Shown: in pieces, positions 9,025 to 17,985 of the stretch
How positions within the stretch are numbered: the stretch's first letter is position 1
Layout: every line of letters begins with the position of its first letter
Origin: Frankia sp. AgB1.9
GTDB taxonomy: Bacteria; Actinomycetota; Actinomycetes; Frankiales; Frankiaceae
Direction: 5' to 3'
NCBI RefSeq assembly: GCF_016786355.1
Contig: NZ_JADWYX010000006.1
Location: 1 to 64,000, forward strand
DNA length: 64,000 nucleotides
The notes under the pieces: model-generated
Database searches by the model: none
What the model saw: the letters and a program-made list of their open reading frames with translations, nothing else
What the model was told of the DNA's origin: nothing
Made by a program: the position numbers and the translations under genes

Positions 9025-9878
9025 GCTTCCCTCTCGTTCTCCTGGCGATGGGCCCGCGGTCAGCCGGAGGGCGTCCGACGCCGGTCCGCGCGACCGCCGC
9101 GTGGCGATGCCTGCCGACCGTCGTGCCGGCCGGGGACCAGCGGGTTACCTGGCAGCAGCGTCGTTGCCCGGCTAGCGGCGTCGCCACCCGGACCGGGCCG
9201 GCGGCCCCGCGCAGCCGCGGGAGCGACGGCCGTAGTGTGAACAGCAGGTGTCGTCCAGGGATCTACTGGCCGCGCCCGTAATCCTTGCGCACCGCACGGT
9301 CGAGGCGGGACCATTTCCTCGGATCACAGCTACTCATAGCCACTTATCCGATGCGCGGACCAACCCCCCTCGCGCCGCCTACCAGGCCATTTCTTCGAGG
9401 GATGCTACACAACGCATTCCAGTGGACATCGGGCACCCCAGGGCCCACAGGGGGCCCACAGATCACGCTCACGGCCCGCCGGGCAGGGCTAGCTGGGGCG
9501 TCCGGCGTCGGGATCCGATGTGTCAGAACGTGACGGATCTCTGACCGTTGGAGTGGCTGGAAGTGTCCGGCAAACGACAGGTCGCACGCGCCCGAGGCTC
9601 GTTAGTGATCAAAATGCTAGATTTGCCGGCATGGGGCCTCGCCTACGCGTGGTAGACGACGTTGAGGCGCCCCACCCGATCGTCGACACTGCCCTAACGG
9701 CAGGTCCGGACGGGACGCGACCTGCGCGCGTCCGTTTCCCGGGGGGCATCGGTGTCGACAAGGTCGAAATCACCTTTAACGCCACGAGCAGGGCCGTTCC
9801 CACCGTGGCACCCATCAGAGGCGGTGTCTCCAACCGTCGAGTCGTCGTTGCCTCAAACCTTCGGTATGGCGGGATCTG
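9025..9878. other. 854-bp divergent intergenic region
   Basis: It lies between the minus-strand rfbF operon and the plus-strand CelD-like gene, so it should hold promoters for both. The rfbF ribosome site is at its left edge. A direct repeat gggcccacag occurs at 9441-9450 and 9452-9461. An AT-richer patch (gatcaaaatgctagattt) at 9608-9625 could be part of a plus-strand promoter. A plus-strand open frame (9520-9879) ends on the next start codon but has no recognisable content. Confidence 0.4.
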
Positions 9879-11258
9879 ATGTCCGTTCTCCCTCGACGGC
9901 CGGTGTCGGCCGTCCTTCCTCCGGTCATGCTGACGCAGGCGCTGCCGACCAGCGCCTCGACCGCGCGTCCCCTCGCCGACGGCGCCGCCGGCCTGGCCCG
10001 GTCGCTGGCCGGCGCGCGGTCGGTCGGACGGGCCCTCGTCACCACCGCGCGCCAGCGGCTGGGCGCTCCGGCTGAGGTCGCCGAGCGGCCTGGCGACGAG
10101 CGCTACGAGGTCGGCCGGCTTGCCAGCCACGCCGAGATCGCCGCGCTTCGCCCCGAATGGGAGCGGCTGTACGAGGCCGGCCACCAGAACCCGTTCAACG
10201 ACCCGGGCTGGCTGCTGGCGTGGGCCAGGACCTATGTTCCGGTCGACGACGACCTCTGGGTGGTCACGGTCCGTCGCGAGGGCCGGCTCGTCGGGGTGCT
10301 GCCCTGCTACCTGGCCACCATCGGCCGCCACGGACTGGCCTTCCGTTCGATCCAGCTGTTCGGCTGCCTGATCACGTCCGGGATCACCGAGCTTCCTTCC
10401 CCGCTCACGCACCCCGGCGAGGACCCCCGCGGCGTCACCCGCACGGCACTGCGCTACCTGATCGACCGGGCACCCGTCGACGCCCGCGCCCACTGGATCG
10501 AGATCACGCTCGACCGCGACGTGCCCTGGCTCGAAGCCCAGTGGTTCCGGCCGACGTCGGCCGCGGAGCACCCGCCGACGATCATGGGGAAGGCGCCGCG
10601 CGCCGTCGTCACCCTGCCGCTGCCGACCGCTCCCGAGCCCCTGGTACTCAAGCGGAATGTGAAGGAGTCGGTGCGGCGCGCCCGCAACCGGCTGACCAAG
10701 ACGGGCAAGCCCTGGTCGGTGCGCGCGGTCACCGGCAAGGAGGAGATCGCCGCGGCCTTCGAGACGCTGCGCCAGCTGCACACCGCCCGGTCGGCTCTGA
10801 CGGGCAAGGAATCACACATGAACTCGCTCACCGGCCTCGCGGAGCCGTTCCTGCGCGAGGCGGTGGTGGACCTCGCCGGTCGCGGCCGGGCTGCGATCTA
10901 CCAGCTTGAGCTCGACGGCGAGGTGATCGCCACCCAGCTGGTGCTGACCAACACGCGGGCCAGCTACCTGTCGGTCTCCGGGCTCTCCGCCGAGGCGTGG
11001 AACTACTCGCCGATGGCTCTGATCATCCACACCGTCGCCACCGACGCGATCGCGCGGGGGGCCGACCGGCTACATCTGTCCGCCGGCCCGGACGAGGCGA
11101 AGCTGCGCTGGAGCGAGCAGGTCGACTACTACCCGCAGTTCCTCGTGGTGCCGCCGACGCCGGCGGCGCGGCTGGCCTTCGCGGCCTACTGGCCGCTGTC
11201 GGCGGCGCTGCGCTACCGACGCGAGTTCCACCTGCACACAATTCGCGGTGGCGACTAG
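9879..11258 (+). CDS. CelD/BcsL-family GNAT acyltransferase
   Basis: The 459-residue protein fits the FemAB/CelD (BcsL) acetyltransferase group found in exopolysaccharide loci. An N-terminal GNAT half includes the segments EWERLYEAGHQNPF, GWLLAWARTYV and GRLVGVLPCYL. A second half carries LKRNVKESVRRARNRL and the C-terminal YSPMALIIHTVATDAIARG plus LSAGPDEAKLRWS. Members transfer acyl groups to amino sugars or other carbohydrate precursors in the cytosol. The substrate is not visible. It is on the plus strand, opposite to most genes of the adjacent cluster, and precedes a secreted beta-helix gene. Confidence 0.82.
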   Translation: MSVLPRRPVSAVLPPVMLTQALPTSASTARPLADGAAGLARSLAGARSVGRALVTTARQRLGAPAEVAERPGDERYEVGRLASHAEIAALRPEWERLYEAGHQNPFNDPGWLLAWARTYVPVDDDLWVVTVRREGRLVGVLPCYLATIGRHGLAFRSIQLFGCLITSGITELPSPLTHPGEDPRGVTRTALRYLIDRAPVDARAHWIEITLDRDVPWLEAQWFRPTSAAEHPPTIMGKAPRAVVTLPLPTAPEPLVLKRNVKESVRRARNRLTKTGKPWSVRAVTGKEEIAAAFETLRQLHTARSALTGKESHMNSLTGLAEPFLREAVVDLAGRGRAAIYQLELDGEVIATQLVLTNTRASYLSVSGLSAEAWNYSPMALIIHTVATDAIARGADRLHLSAGPDEAKLRWSEQVDYYPQFLVVPPTPAARLAFAAYWPLSAALRYRREFHLHTIRGGD

Positions 11259-11334
11259 CCCAACAGACAGAAAACAAGCAAAGTTCAGGGCAAGATAATC
11301 TTCATCGGTCTTCCGTTACGTAAGAATTGAGCCC

Positions 11335-13023
11335 ATGGGGGCTCCCGCCGACACGACCACGACGACCTGGGGTTTTCCGGCGCGCCGACGGCCGAGAGCG
11401 CTCGCGGTGCTCACCGCCACGTTGACGGCTGCCGCCGTCCTGCTCGCCGCCTGCGGCGGCGGTCACGGGACGCCGGCCGCGCCGGGGACGCTCGAACAGG
11501 GCGTGCCGACGGCCGCGCCGACCGGGAACCTGGCCACGTACCCCGCACCGGACACGCCTTACGTCGTCGGCGCCGGCCAGCGGTACACCAGCATCCAGAA
11601 GGCGGTCGACGCGGCGCCCGAGGGCGCGACCATCTACATCAAGAACGGCACCTACCGCGAGAGCGTCATCCCCAAGAGTGGGCAGACGCTGCAGGGTGAG
11701 AGCCGGGACGGCACCCGGATCGACGGCGCGAACGCCGTCACCGCGTCGTCCTGGCACCGCGACGGCAAGCTCTGGTACTTCACCGACCCCTGGCCGCTGC
11801 GCGGGAAGGTCGCCGCCCTGTGGGACGGCGTCACCCCGGACATCGACGCCCTGGACACCGACCTGCTGCACCGCGACGACGTCCCGCTGCTGCACAAGGC
11901 GCAGCGTGGCCAGGTCGGCTCGGGCGACTTCTGGATCGACTACGACACACACCGGGTGTACATCGCGGACGACCCGGCCGGGCACCGCTTCGAGCTGGCC
12001 GTCCGCCGGGTCGGCGTCGGTGACACCAACAGCACCGCCACCAACGTCACGCTGCTGAACCTCACCGTCGAGAAGACCGCGACCGGCTTCAACGAGGCCG
12101 GGGTCGAGATGAAGACCGGCTGGACGATCAAGGACTGCCTGGTGCTCGGCCACCACGGTCGCGGCATCAACACCGAGATCGACAACACCATCGCCGGGAC
12201 GATCGCGCCGACCACCGGGTCCTACTCGGGCAGCGGCGACCAGTCATCCGACCAGCAGGGCCGCGCCGGCTCGATGCAGGTACTGCTCAACGGCGACCTC
12301 GGCATCGGCGGCGACCCGCATCTCGATGCGGCGCCGAACGGCAACAACATCCAGATCGACAACACCGAGATCGGCTGGTCGAACGTCGAGCGCTACTCGT
12401 ACTGGGACGAGGCCGGCGGGGTCAAGCTGTCCGGCCGGGCCAACGTCAGCCTGAGCGGGGACTGGATTCACGACTCATACGGCGCCGGTACCTGGTTCGA
12501 CACCGGAAACAAGAACATCAAGGTCACGGGCAGCCTGTTCGAGGACAACCTCGCCGCCGGCGTCTGGTACGAGGCGAACGACGGCGGCATCGAGATCGCC
12601 AAGAACACGTTCCGCCGCAACGGCGACACCGACCTGGCGATGAACCGCCAGTTCGACACCCGGGGCCAGTACTCGGCGATCTTCCTGTCCGACTCGGCCA
12701 ACGCCACTGTCGACCAGAACTTCATCCAGGTCGGCACGCACGGCGGCTTCGGCATCGCGTCCCACTACGGCGGCCGCATCCACCCGGCGCACTACGCCAT
12801 CAACGGGAATGTGATCTCGATCGGCATCCCGACGGCGGCGTTCGCCTTCGGCTCCGACGGCGACAACATCGCCTTCACCGACAACAGCGTGCTCACCTGG
12901 GGCCAGGTCACCCCGAGCTCGAACCTGTTCAGCCTCGGCGCGGGCTCGTTCACCGCCTGGCAGGCGGCCGGCCGCGACACCCACGGCATCATCGCCGCGG
13001 TCGCCGTCCCACCCGCGAGCTGA
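11335..13023 (+). CDS. Secreted right-handed beta-helix lipoprotein, pectate-lyase-like fold
   Basis: The 562-residue protein begins with an Arg-rich n-region, a hydrophobic stretch and a lipobox (LLAAC, Cys near 41), so it should be lipid-anchored on the outer face of the membrane. The rest is a parallel beta-helix: the entry motif YTSIQKAVDAAPEGATIYIKNG, then repeated N-rich coils (NVTLLNLTVEK, NNIQIDNTEIGW, GGIEIAKNTFRRN, NATVDQNFIQVG). This fold is shared by polysaccharide lyases, hydrolases and epimerases. No DPH epimerase motif was found. Its location in an exopolysaccharide cluster suggests a role in processing the polymer. Confidence 0.82.
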   Translation: MGAPADTTTTTWGFPARRRPRALAVLTATLTAAAVLLAACGGGHGTPAAPGTLEQGVPTAAPTGNLATYPAPDTPYVVGAGQRYTSIQKAVDAAPEGATIYIKNGTYRESVIPKSGQTLQGESRDGTRIDGANAVTASSWHRDGKLWYFTDPWPLRGKVAALWDGVTPDIDALDTDLLHRDDVPLLHKAQRGQVGSGDFWIDYDTHRVYIADDPAGHRFELAVRRVGVGDTNSTATNVTLLNLTVEKTATGFNEAGVEMKTGWTIKDCLVLGHHGRGINTEIDNTIAGTIAPTTGSYSGSGDQSSDQQGRAGSMQVLLNGDLGIGGDPHLDAAPNGNNIQIDNTEIGWSNVERYSYWDEAGGVKLSGRANVSLSGDWIHDSYGAGTWFDTGNKNIKVTGSLFEDNLAAGVWYEANDGGIEIAKNTFRRNGDTDLAMNRQFDTRGQYSAIFLSDSANATVDQNFIQVGTHGGFGIASHYGGRIHPAHYAINGNVISIGIPTAAFAFGSDGDNIAFTDNSVLTWGQVTPSSNLFSLGAGSFTAWQAAGRDTHGIIAAVAVPPAS

Positions 13024-13074
13024 GGCCTCGTCCGGCAACGCCGGGCCTCGGAGCCGGCCCCGGCCGGCCCGGTC

Positions 13075-14262
13075 TCAGGGCCGGGCTCGGCGCAGGGCCA
13101 GCACGTCCTCGTAGATGGCGACGAGCTGCTTGGTGACGACCTCGGGGCTGAACGACGTCTCGAAGCGGGTCCTCGCCGCGGCGCCACGGCGGGCGGCGGT
13201 CAGGGCGTCCACCTCGGCGAGCGCGGCGGCGAGGTCCTCCGGCTCGGTGCCGGCGGTGCGCCAGCCGACCTCGCCGTCAACGACGGTGCCGACCGAGCCG
13301 ACCGAGGTGCCGACGACCGCGCGACCGCGGGCGTACGCCTCCAGCACCGTCATCGGGAAGCCCTCGAACCACAGCGACGGGACGGCCACGGCCGCCGACG
13401 CGCGCATCAGCTCGCCGACCTGCTCGCTCGGGACCGGCCCGAGATAGCGCACCCCGGGCAGCGCCCGCGCGGCTCGTTCCACCTCGGTACGCAGCGGCCC
13501 CTCGCCGACGATGGTCAGCTCGTCCAGCCAGCCGCCGCCGTGGCGGTGGAAGTGGTCCCAGGCGGCCAGCAGCAGCTGGATGCCCTTCTCCTCGACCAGG
13601 CGGCCCGCGAACAGCAGGCCCCGGCCCGGCGCGGTCGCCGGGCCCGGGTCGTGCACCGTGTTCGGCTTGGGCGTGATCTGCGCGGCCGGGATGCCGGCGT
13701 CGCGCAGGTGCTTCACCATGAACGACGTGACCGGCAGGAACCGGTCGACCAGCTGCCAGGTGGGCCGGTGGGCGGTCAGCGCCGCCGCCATGACCACACT
13801 CTGCGCCCGCGACTCGCGGTAGCAGGCGTGCTGGATCGCCGGAAGCGGCACCCGCTTCGTCGCGCACTTCGTGCAGATCTCGCCGTCCCGGAAGAACGCG
13901 CCGTTGACGCAGGCCATCCGGTAGTTGTGCACGGTCTGGACGACCGCCACGCCGGCCGCGTCCGCGACCCGGACGACCTGCGGCGAGATCAGTGGGTACG
14001 GGTTGTGCAGGTGCAGCACGTCAATCCGGTCGTCGCGCAGGATCTGGGCGACCTTCGCCGTGTCCTCACGGGAGTACACCGGGCGGACCAGCAGTTCGGC
14101 CTTGGCCGCGCCGGTCAGCCCCTGGATTTCGTCACTGGACCGGATGTAGGCCCGAACGTCGACGCCAGCCGTCCGCAGGTTCTCCAGGTCGTCGTTCACG
14201 ACCCGGCGCTCCCCGGACGGGTTGGCGCTGACGTAGTCGTTGTGCACCACAAGTACGCGCAC
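13075..14262 (-). CDS. Glycosyltransferase family 4
   Basis: This 395-residue GT-B retaining transferase has an N-terminal acceptor domain (VLVVHNDYV; DVLHLHNPYPLISP; VQTVHNYRMAC), a Cys pair (CTKC) seen in a subset of GT4 enzymes, and a C-terminal nucleotide-binding domain with LLFAGRLVEEKGIQLLL, LTIVGEGPLR, VRYLGPV and the E-x7-E motif in EGFPMTVLEAYARG. It should transfer a sugar from a nucleotide donor to a lipid-linked acceptor at the cytosolic face. It begins with GTG, 6 nt after the wzy stop, so it is the distal gene of a Wzz-Wzy-GT operon. Confidence 0.92.
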   Translation of the reverse strand: MRVLVVHNDYVSANPSGERRVVNDDLENLRTAGVDVRAYIRSSDEIQGLTGAAKAELLVRPVYSREDTAKVAQILRDDRIDVLHLHNPYPLISPQVVRVADAAGVAVVQTVHNYRMACVNGAFFRDGEICTKCATKRVPLPAIQHACYRESRAQSVVMAAALTAHRPTWQLVDRFLPVTSFMVKHLRDAGIPAAQITPKPNTVHDPGPATAPGRGLLFAGRLVEEKGIQLLLAAWDHFHRHGGGWLDELTIVGEGPLRTEVERAARALPGVRYLGPVPSEQVGELMRASAAVAVPSLWFEGFPMTVLEAYARGRAVVGTSVGSVGTVVDGEVGWRTAGTEPEDLAAALAEVDALTAARRGAAARTRFETSFSPEVVTKQLVAIYEDVLALRRARP

Positions 14263-14268
14263 GACAGG

Positions 14269-15966
14269 TCACCTTCGCCCTGGCCGCGGGGCCCCCGCGG
14301 AGAGCGCTGCCGGCCGGCGTAGCGGCGGCCCCTCGCCCTCGGAGCCGGAGCTTCCCGGCTCCGGGATTAGGTCCACGCTCGTGACGGGCCCGCCCCGGGA
14401 TGCGTAGCGGCGCTGCGCCGGGATCGGCGCCGGCTCCAGATCCAGGGTCGGCCGGTCGTGGGCCGTCCCGGCCAGCGCCCGCTCCAGCCGGGCCGGCAGC
14501 CTGCGCCCGTCCCCGCCGCCGAGCCGCATCAGCGGCGCGAGGCACATGCCGAGTGTCAGGTAGCAGGCCGCGGCACCGAACGGCGACTCGAGGAACGGCT
14601 CGAACTGGGACGCCGTCACCATCAGCGCCATCAGCGCGAGGCCGACCGGGTTCCCGGTCCGCTTGTAGACCGTCCAGAGCTGCCGGGCGATCGCGTAGAA
14701 GAGCAGTGCCATCAGCGCGACGCCGACGAAGCCGGTGTAGCCGATCGAGTAGAAGATAATGTTGTGCGGGCTGCGGACCGTCGTGTCCACGTTGCCTGGC
14801 GGCGCGAGCGTCTGCAGGTTGAACCCGTAGCCGTGACCGAAGAGGAGGAAGGTCGGGTCACCGGTCGCGCTGTGCCAGATGCCGTGCCACCATTCCTGGC
14901 GGAACTGGGCGGTGCCGTTCGCGCCCTGGACCCGCTCGGCGCTGGTGAACTGGCTGGCGAGCTCCGGGTCGACCGAGCCGACCGCGCGGCCGATGACGTC
15001 GGTGGGCCGAACGGCTCCACCGCGGTCACTCGGGCCGGGAATCTTGACGTTGATGATCGTGATGACCGTCGCGAAGACCAGGATGACGCCGAGGCCCGCC
15101 AGCAGCCGCCGGTACTGCCGGGTCAGCACGCAGTAGATCACCAGCGAGACGATCAGAGCCAGCCACTCGGCCCGGATCTGGTGGCCGAACAGGACCGCCA
15201 CGTTCAGCAGGATCAGCGGGATCAGCCACTTGCTGCGGCGGTGGTAGACGATCAGCCCGAGGATCGCCATGGCCGCGTTCGTCAGGCCAAGGTCGAACAG
15301 CGGCACACCCGCGTTGCCGGGGACCGTGATCTGCAGCTTGTTGAGGATGATCGAGTAGACGATGCCGTACGTCGCGTTGCCCCAGGCCAGCGCCCAGACC
15401 AGCTTGCTGAAGATCTTCGGGTCCCGGGCGCCCATCCACATCCCGAAGGACAGCAGGATTGGGTAGTAGTACAGCTGCAGCGACTTGAGCAGGGTGAGCG
15501 CACTGCCCCCGTCGAACACGCCGCGGACGGTCTCGATGACGCCGTAGCTGAAGAACACCACCATCGCGACGGCGAGCAGGTGCAGCCGCCCCGCCCGGCC
15601 GGCCTGGCGCAGCAGGCCGGTGATGTACGCGCGGGTCGGGCTGTAGACGACCATCGTGATGATGGTGATCTCGCTGATGTACAGGTTGATCGGGGCGATA
15701 CCCAGGTAGGCGAAGCCACGCCCGCCGAGCACCATGCCGAAGGTGACGATCAGGCCGAACATCGTCATCCGCCGGGCGGCCCGCTCGGCGGCGGGCGTCT
15801 CCAGCCGCCGTACCGCGGAGTTCACCGAGCCGCGCATGGCGGCCGGCCGTGGCGCCGAGCGCCACCGCCGGCCCAACCACATGCCGGGCCTGGCGTGCGG
15901 GCCGGTCTCGGCCCGCCCGCCCAAGCCGCCGGCCGGACGCGACAGCTCGGCGGCTGGAGCCGTCAT
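14269..15966 (-). CDS. Wzy/O-antigen-ligase-like polysaccharide polymerase
   Basis: The 565-residue polytopic membrane protein has roughly ten to twelve hydrophobic helices (such as MFGLIVTFGMVLGG, LHLLAVAMVVFFSYGV, LALIVSLVIYCVL, FVGVALMALLFYAIA). A large extracytoplasmic loop ends in RSPHNIIFYSIGYTG, the SPHN-type motif of the Wzy_C/WaaL family. It should join flipped repeat units on the outer face. An N-terminal tail of about 65 residues and a C-terminal Pro/Gly-rich tail of about 80 are predicted to be disordered. Its ATG overlaps the Wzz stop (ATGA). The cluster contains a matching flippase, so polymerase rather than ligase is the better reading. Confidence 0.87.
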   Translation of the reverse strand: MTAPAAELSRPAGGLGGRAETGPHARPGMWLGRRWRSAPRPAAMRGSVNSAVRRLETPAAERAARRMTMFGLIVTFGMVLGGRGFAYLGIAPINLYISEITIITMVVYSPTRAYITGLLRQAGRAGRLHLLAVAMVVFFSYGVIETVRGVFDGGSALTLLKSLQLYYYPILLSFGMWMGARDPKIFSKLVWALAWGNATYGIVYSIILNKLQITVPGNAGVPLFDLGLTNAAMAILGLIVYHRRSKWLIPLILLNVAVLFGHQIRAEWLALIVSLVIYCVLTRQYRRLLAGLGVILVFATVITIINVKIPGPSDRGGAVRPTDVIGRAVGSVDPELASQFTSAERVQGANGTAQFRQEWWHGIWHSATGDPTFLLFGHGYGFNLQTLAPPGNVDTTVRSPHNIIFYSIGYTGFVGVALMALLFYAIARQLWTVYKRTGNPVGLALMALMVTASQFEPFLESPFGAAACYLTLGMCLAPLMRLGGGDGRRLPARLERALAGTAHDRPTLDLEPAPIPAQRRYASRGGPVTSVDLIPEPGSSGSEGEGPPLRRPAALSAGAPRPGRR

Positions 15967-17540
15967 ACCCCGGTTCCGACAGAGGGCTTGTTGTACCGGT
16001 TGCCGCTCTGGCCGTTGGATCCGCCAGGTAGGCCAGCCTTCCTGGCGGCCGGCGGCGCGGCCCGCCGCTTGCCGGCACCAGCGCCGGCACGCCGCGGCGA
16101 GCGGGTGAAGAAGTAGCCGCGCACCGGCAGGTCCAGCAGGCTGATCCGCTTCGCGAACTCCTCGGTCACCCGGATGTCAGCGCCGAACGGGATGATCGCG
16201 ACGGCCGCGTCGGCCTGCTTCGCGAGCGCCGTGCCGGCCGCCCGCTCCAGCACCGCCGGAGCATCGATGATCACGAGGTCGAACCGGCGGCGGACCTCCT
16301 TGAGCATGTCGCCGATCGCCTCGTGGTCGAACACGACCGGGCGACCGTCGTCCGCGAGGCCGGGCGGGAGGATGAACAGCTTGCCCGGCACCTGCTCGAC
16401 GAGCCGGATGCCCTCTTCGGCGCTGATCGAACCGTGCAGCACCTCAGCCAGCCCGACGCGCTCGGACGGAACTCCGAGCAGCCAGGACAGGCCCTGGCCG
16501 TCGAAGTTGGCGTCAATGGCGAGGACCCGCTTGCCGGACCTCGCGGCGGTGACCGCGAGGTTGGCTACCGTCACGCTCTTGCCGTCGCCGGAGGTCGCCG
16601 AAATCACCGCGTACGTCTGGCCCGACTCCAGCGCGTCCGCGGCGAACCGAAAACCCTCGGCGGCTGCCGATCGTTCGCCGTCGAAGGCGGGGAGGTCACT
16701 CGGCAGGCGGTCCAGGGTGAAGTCAGGGATCTCGGCGAGGAACGGCCGCTCCAGCAGGAGTTCGGGCTCCAGGCGGTTCTCGATCCGGGGCCGCCGGTTG
16801 ACGGTGAAGTAGGCGAGGGCCGCGCCGACCAGCAGGCCGAGCACGACGCCGAGCAGACCGAAGCGAATGGCGGCGGACTTGGAGGCGCTACTCGGCAGGT
16901 TCGCCGGCGAGTAGTCGACGACGCCTGTGAGGGCCACGGCACTCTGACCGGTCGCCGCCGCCCACTGCGAGTACAGGTTGCTCAGCACGGCGCGCTGCGG
17001 GGAGTTCTCCGCGGCGGCGGCCGGGTCGGTCTTGATCGTCGCGGTGACGCTGGCGATCGCCTTGTTGAGCCCGTCGATCTCGGTCTTGTTGGACTGCGTG
17101 GCGTTGGTCGTCACGATGTCCTGGTACGCGGCGACGACCGCGTTCGCGCCGGCCTGGGCGATCTGCGGGCTGGAGTCGCGGTAGGAGACCGTGATGAGGT
17201 CGCTGTTCTGGTCCAGCGAGACCGTCAGGTGCTTGCTCATCGTCTTGCCGGTCAGGTGCGCACTGGAGAACTGCTTGTTCACCTTCGCCGCGGCCGCGTC
17301 GGCCGTCTTCGGCATCTTCATGATCGATGCTTGGTTCGCCGCGTAATGCGAGTCGGCGTTGCTGGCCGAGGGGTCCTCCACCAGGATCGACGCCTTGGCG
17401 GTGGCCGCACCGGACGTCTTCACCCCGATGGCGATCCCGATGGCACCCAGCAGCACGACACACACCAGGACGAGCCCACGCCGGCGGCCCATTGCGCCGA
17501 AGACCGTCGGGGCGAACGGTGAGACCTCAAGTGCATCCAT
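15963..17540 (-). CDS. Wzz-type chain-length regulator fused to BY-kinase-like ATPase
   Basis: The 525-residue protein combines a Wzz polysaccharide co-polymerase part (first transmembrane helix about 20-40, extracytoplasmic region, second helix near 220-245 with AIRFGLLGVVLGLLVGAAL) and a cytosolic P-loop kinase domain. The latter has Walker A GDGKS, A' VLAIDANFD and B LVIIDAP. Such proteins set polymer length and couple it to phosphorylation. The usual C-terminal tyrosine cluster is absent: the basic tail holds one Tyr (NRYNKPS). The ATG at 17540 follows a GGGAAG site. It is the first gene of the Wzz-Wzy-GT4 operon. Confidence 0.88.
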   Translation of the reverse strand: MDALEVSPFAPTVFGAMGRRRGLVLVCVVLLGAIGIAIGVKTSGAATAKASILVEDPSASNADSHYAANQASIMKMPKTADAAAAKVNKQFSSAHLTGKTMSKHLTVSLDQNSDLITVSYRDSSPQIAQAGANAVVAAYQDIVTTNATQSNKTEIDGLNKAIASVTATIKTDPAAAAENSPQRAVLSNLYSQWAAATGQSAVALTGVVDYSPANLPSSASKSAAIRFGLLGVVLGLLVGAALAYFTVNRRPRIENRLEPELLLERPFLAEIPDFTLDRLPSDLPAFDGERSAAAEGFRFAADALESGQTYAVISATSGDGKSVTVANLAVTAARSGKRVLAIDANFDGQGLSWLLGVPSERVGLAEVLHGSISAEEGIRLVEQVPGKLFILPPGLADDGRPVVFDHEAIGDMLKEVRRRFDLVIIDAPAVLERAAGTALAKQADAAVAIIPFGADIRVTEEFAKRISLLDLPVRGYFFTRSPRRAGAGAGKRRAAPPAARKAGLPGGSNGQSGNRYNKPSVGTGV

Positions 17541-17980
17541 GATCTTCCCGGTGGTTAGGGCGGCCAGCGCGCAGGACAAGAATGATCGCGCCTCAAGCCT
17601 GGAGGGGGCCCGAAGGACACGCCGGTCGATATGAGGGTCTCAGGTTACATCGACCCCACATACGCCCCGCCGGGACGTAAGACGGCAGCGGCATCCGAGC
17701 CGTCTGCGCATTTGATTTTCCACAGAACGCGACCGACAACTGGAGGTTGGCGACACCGGACCGCCAACAGGTAACCGGGCCACCAACGAGATCACGCCGG
17801 AGCCACAGCCCTGTAGTCGCAGCGCATCGGTCGGCGTGGCGGCATTGCGAACCTTCTACGACCGTCCAGTAACGGTAGAGTCAAGACTATCTGGTAACGG
17901 CAGAGTCGGACGACCTGACTACCCGAGATCTGACCAACCCAGACTTGACCAACCCGAGACCTGGACTACCCGAGACCGGG
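17541..17980. other. 440-bp gap with promoter for the wzz operon and a tandem repeat
   Basis: This gap precedes the wzz operon (minus strand) and follows the GT4 gene's 3' end. No gene is seen. A short direct repeat (ggtaacggcagagtc / agtaacggtagagtc) lies near 17870-17907. A degenerate 15-nt tandem array follows at 17912-17985. On the minus strand, TGTAAC near 17641-17652 could be a -10 element. Confidence 0.4.
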
Positions 17981-17985
17981 CTACC
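17912..17985. repeat. Degenerate 15-nt tandem repeat at the GT4 3' end
   Basis: About five imperfect units of the type gacctgactacccga, gatctgaccaaccca, gacttgaccaacccg, followed by two shorter variants. The array runs into the stop codon of the neighbouring GT4 gene. It could be a slippage product or a 3'-end stabilising structure; no function is evident. Confidence 0.6.

Noticed and set aside
9520..9879. Plus-strand 119-codon frame whose stop overlaps the start of the CelD-like gene
   Set aside because: The overlap looks like coupling, but the product has no recognisable feature, no ribosome site is evident and the composition is random-like.
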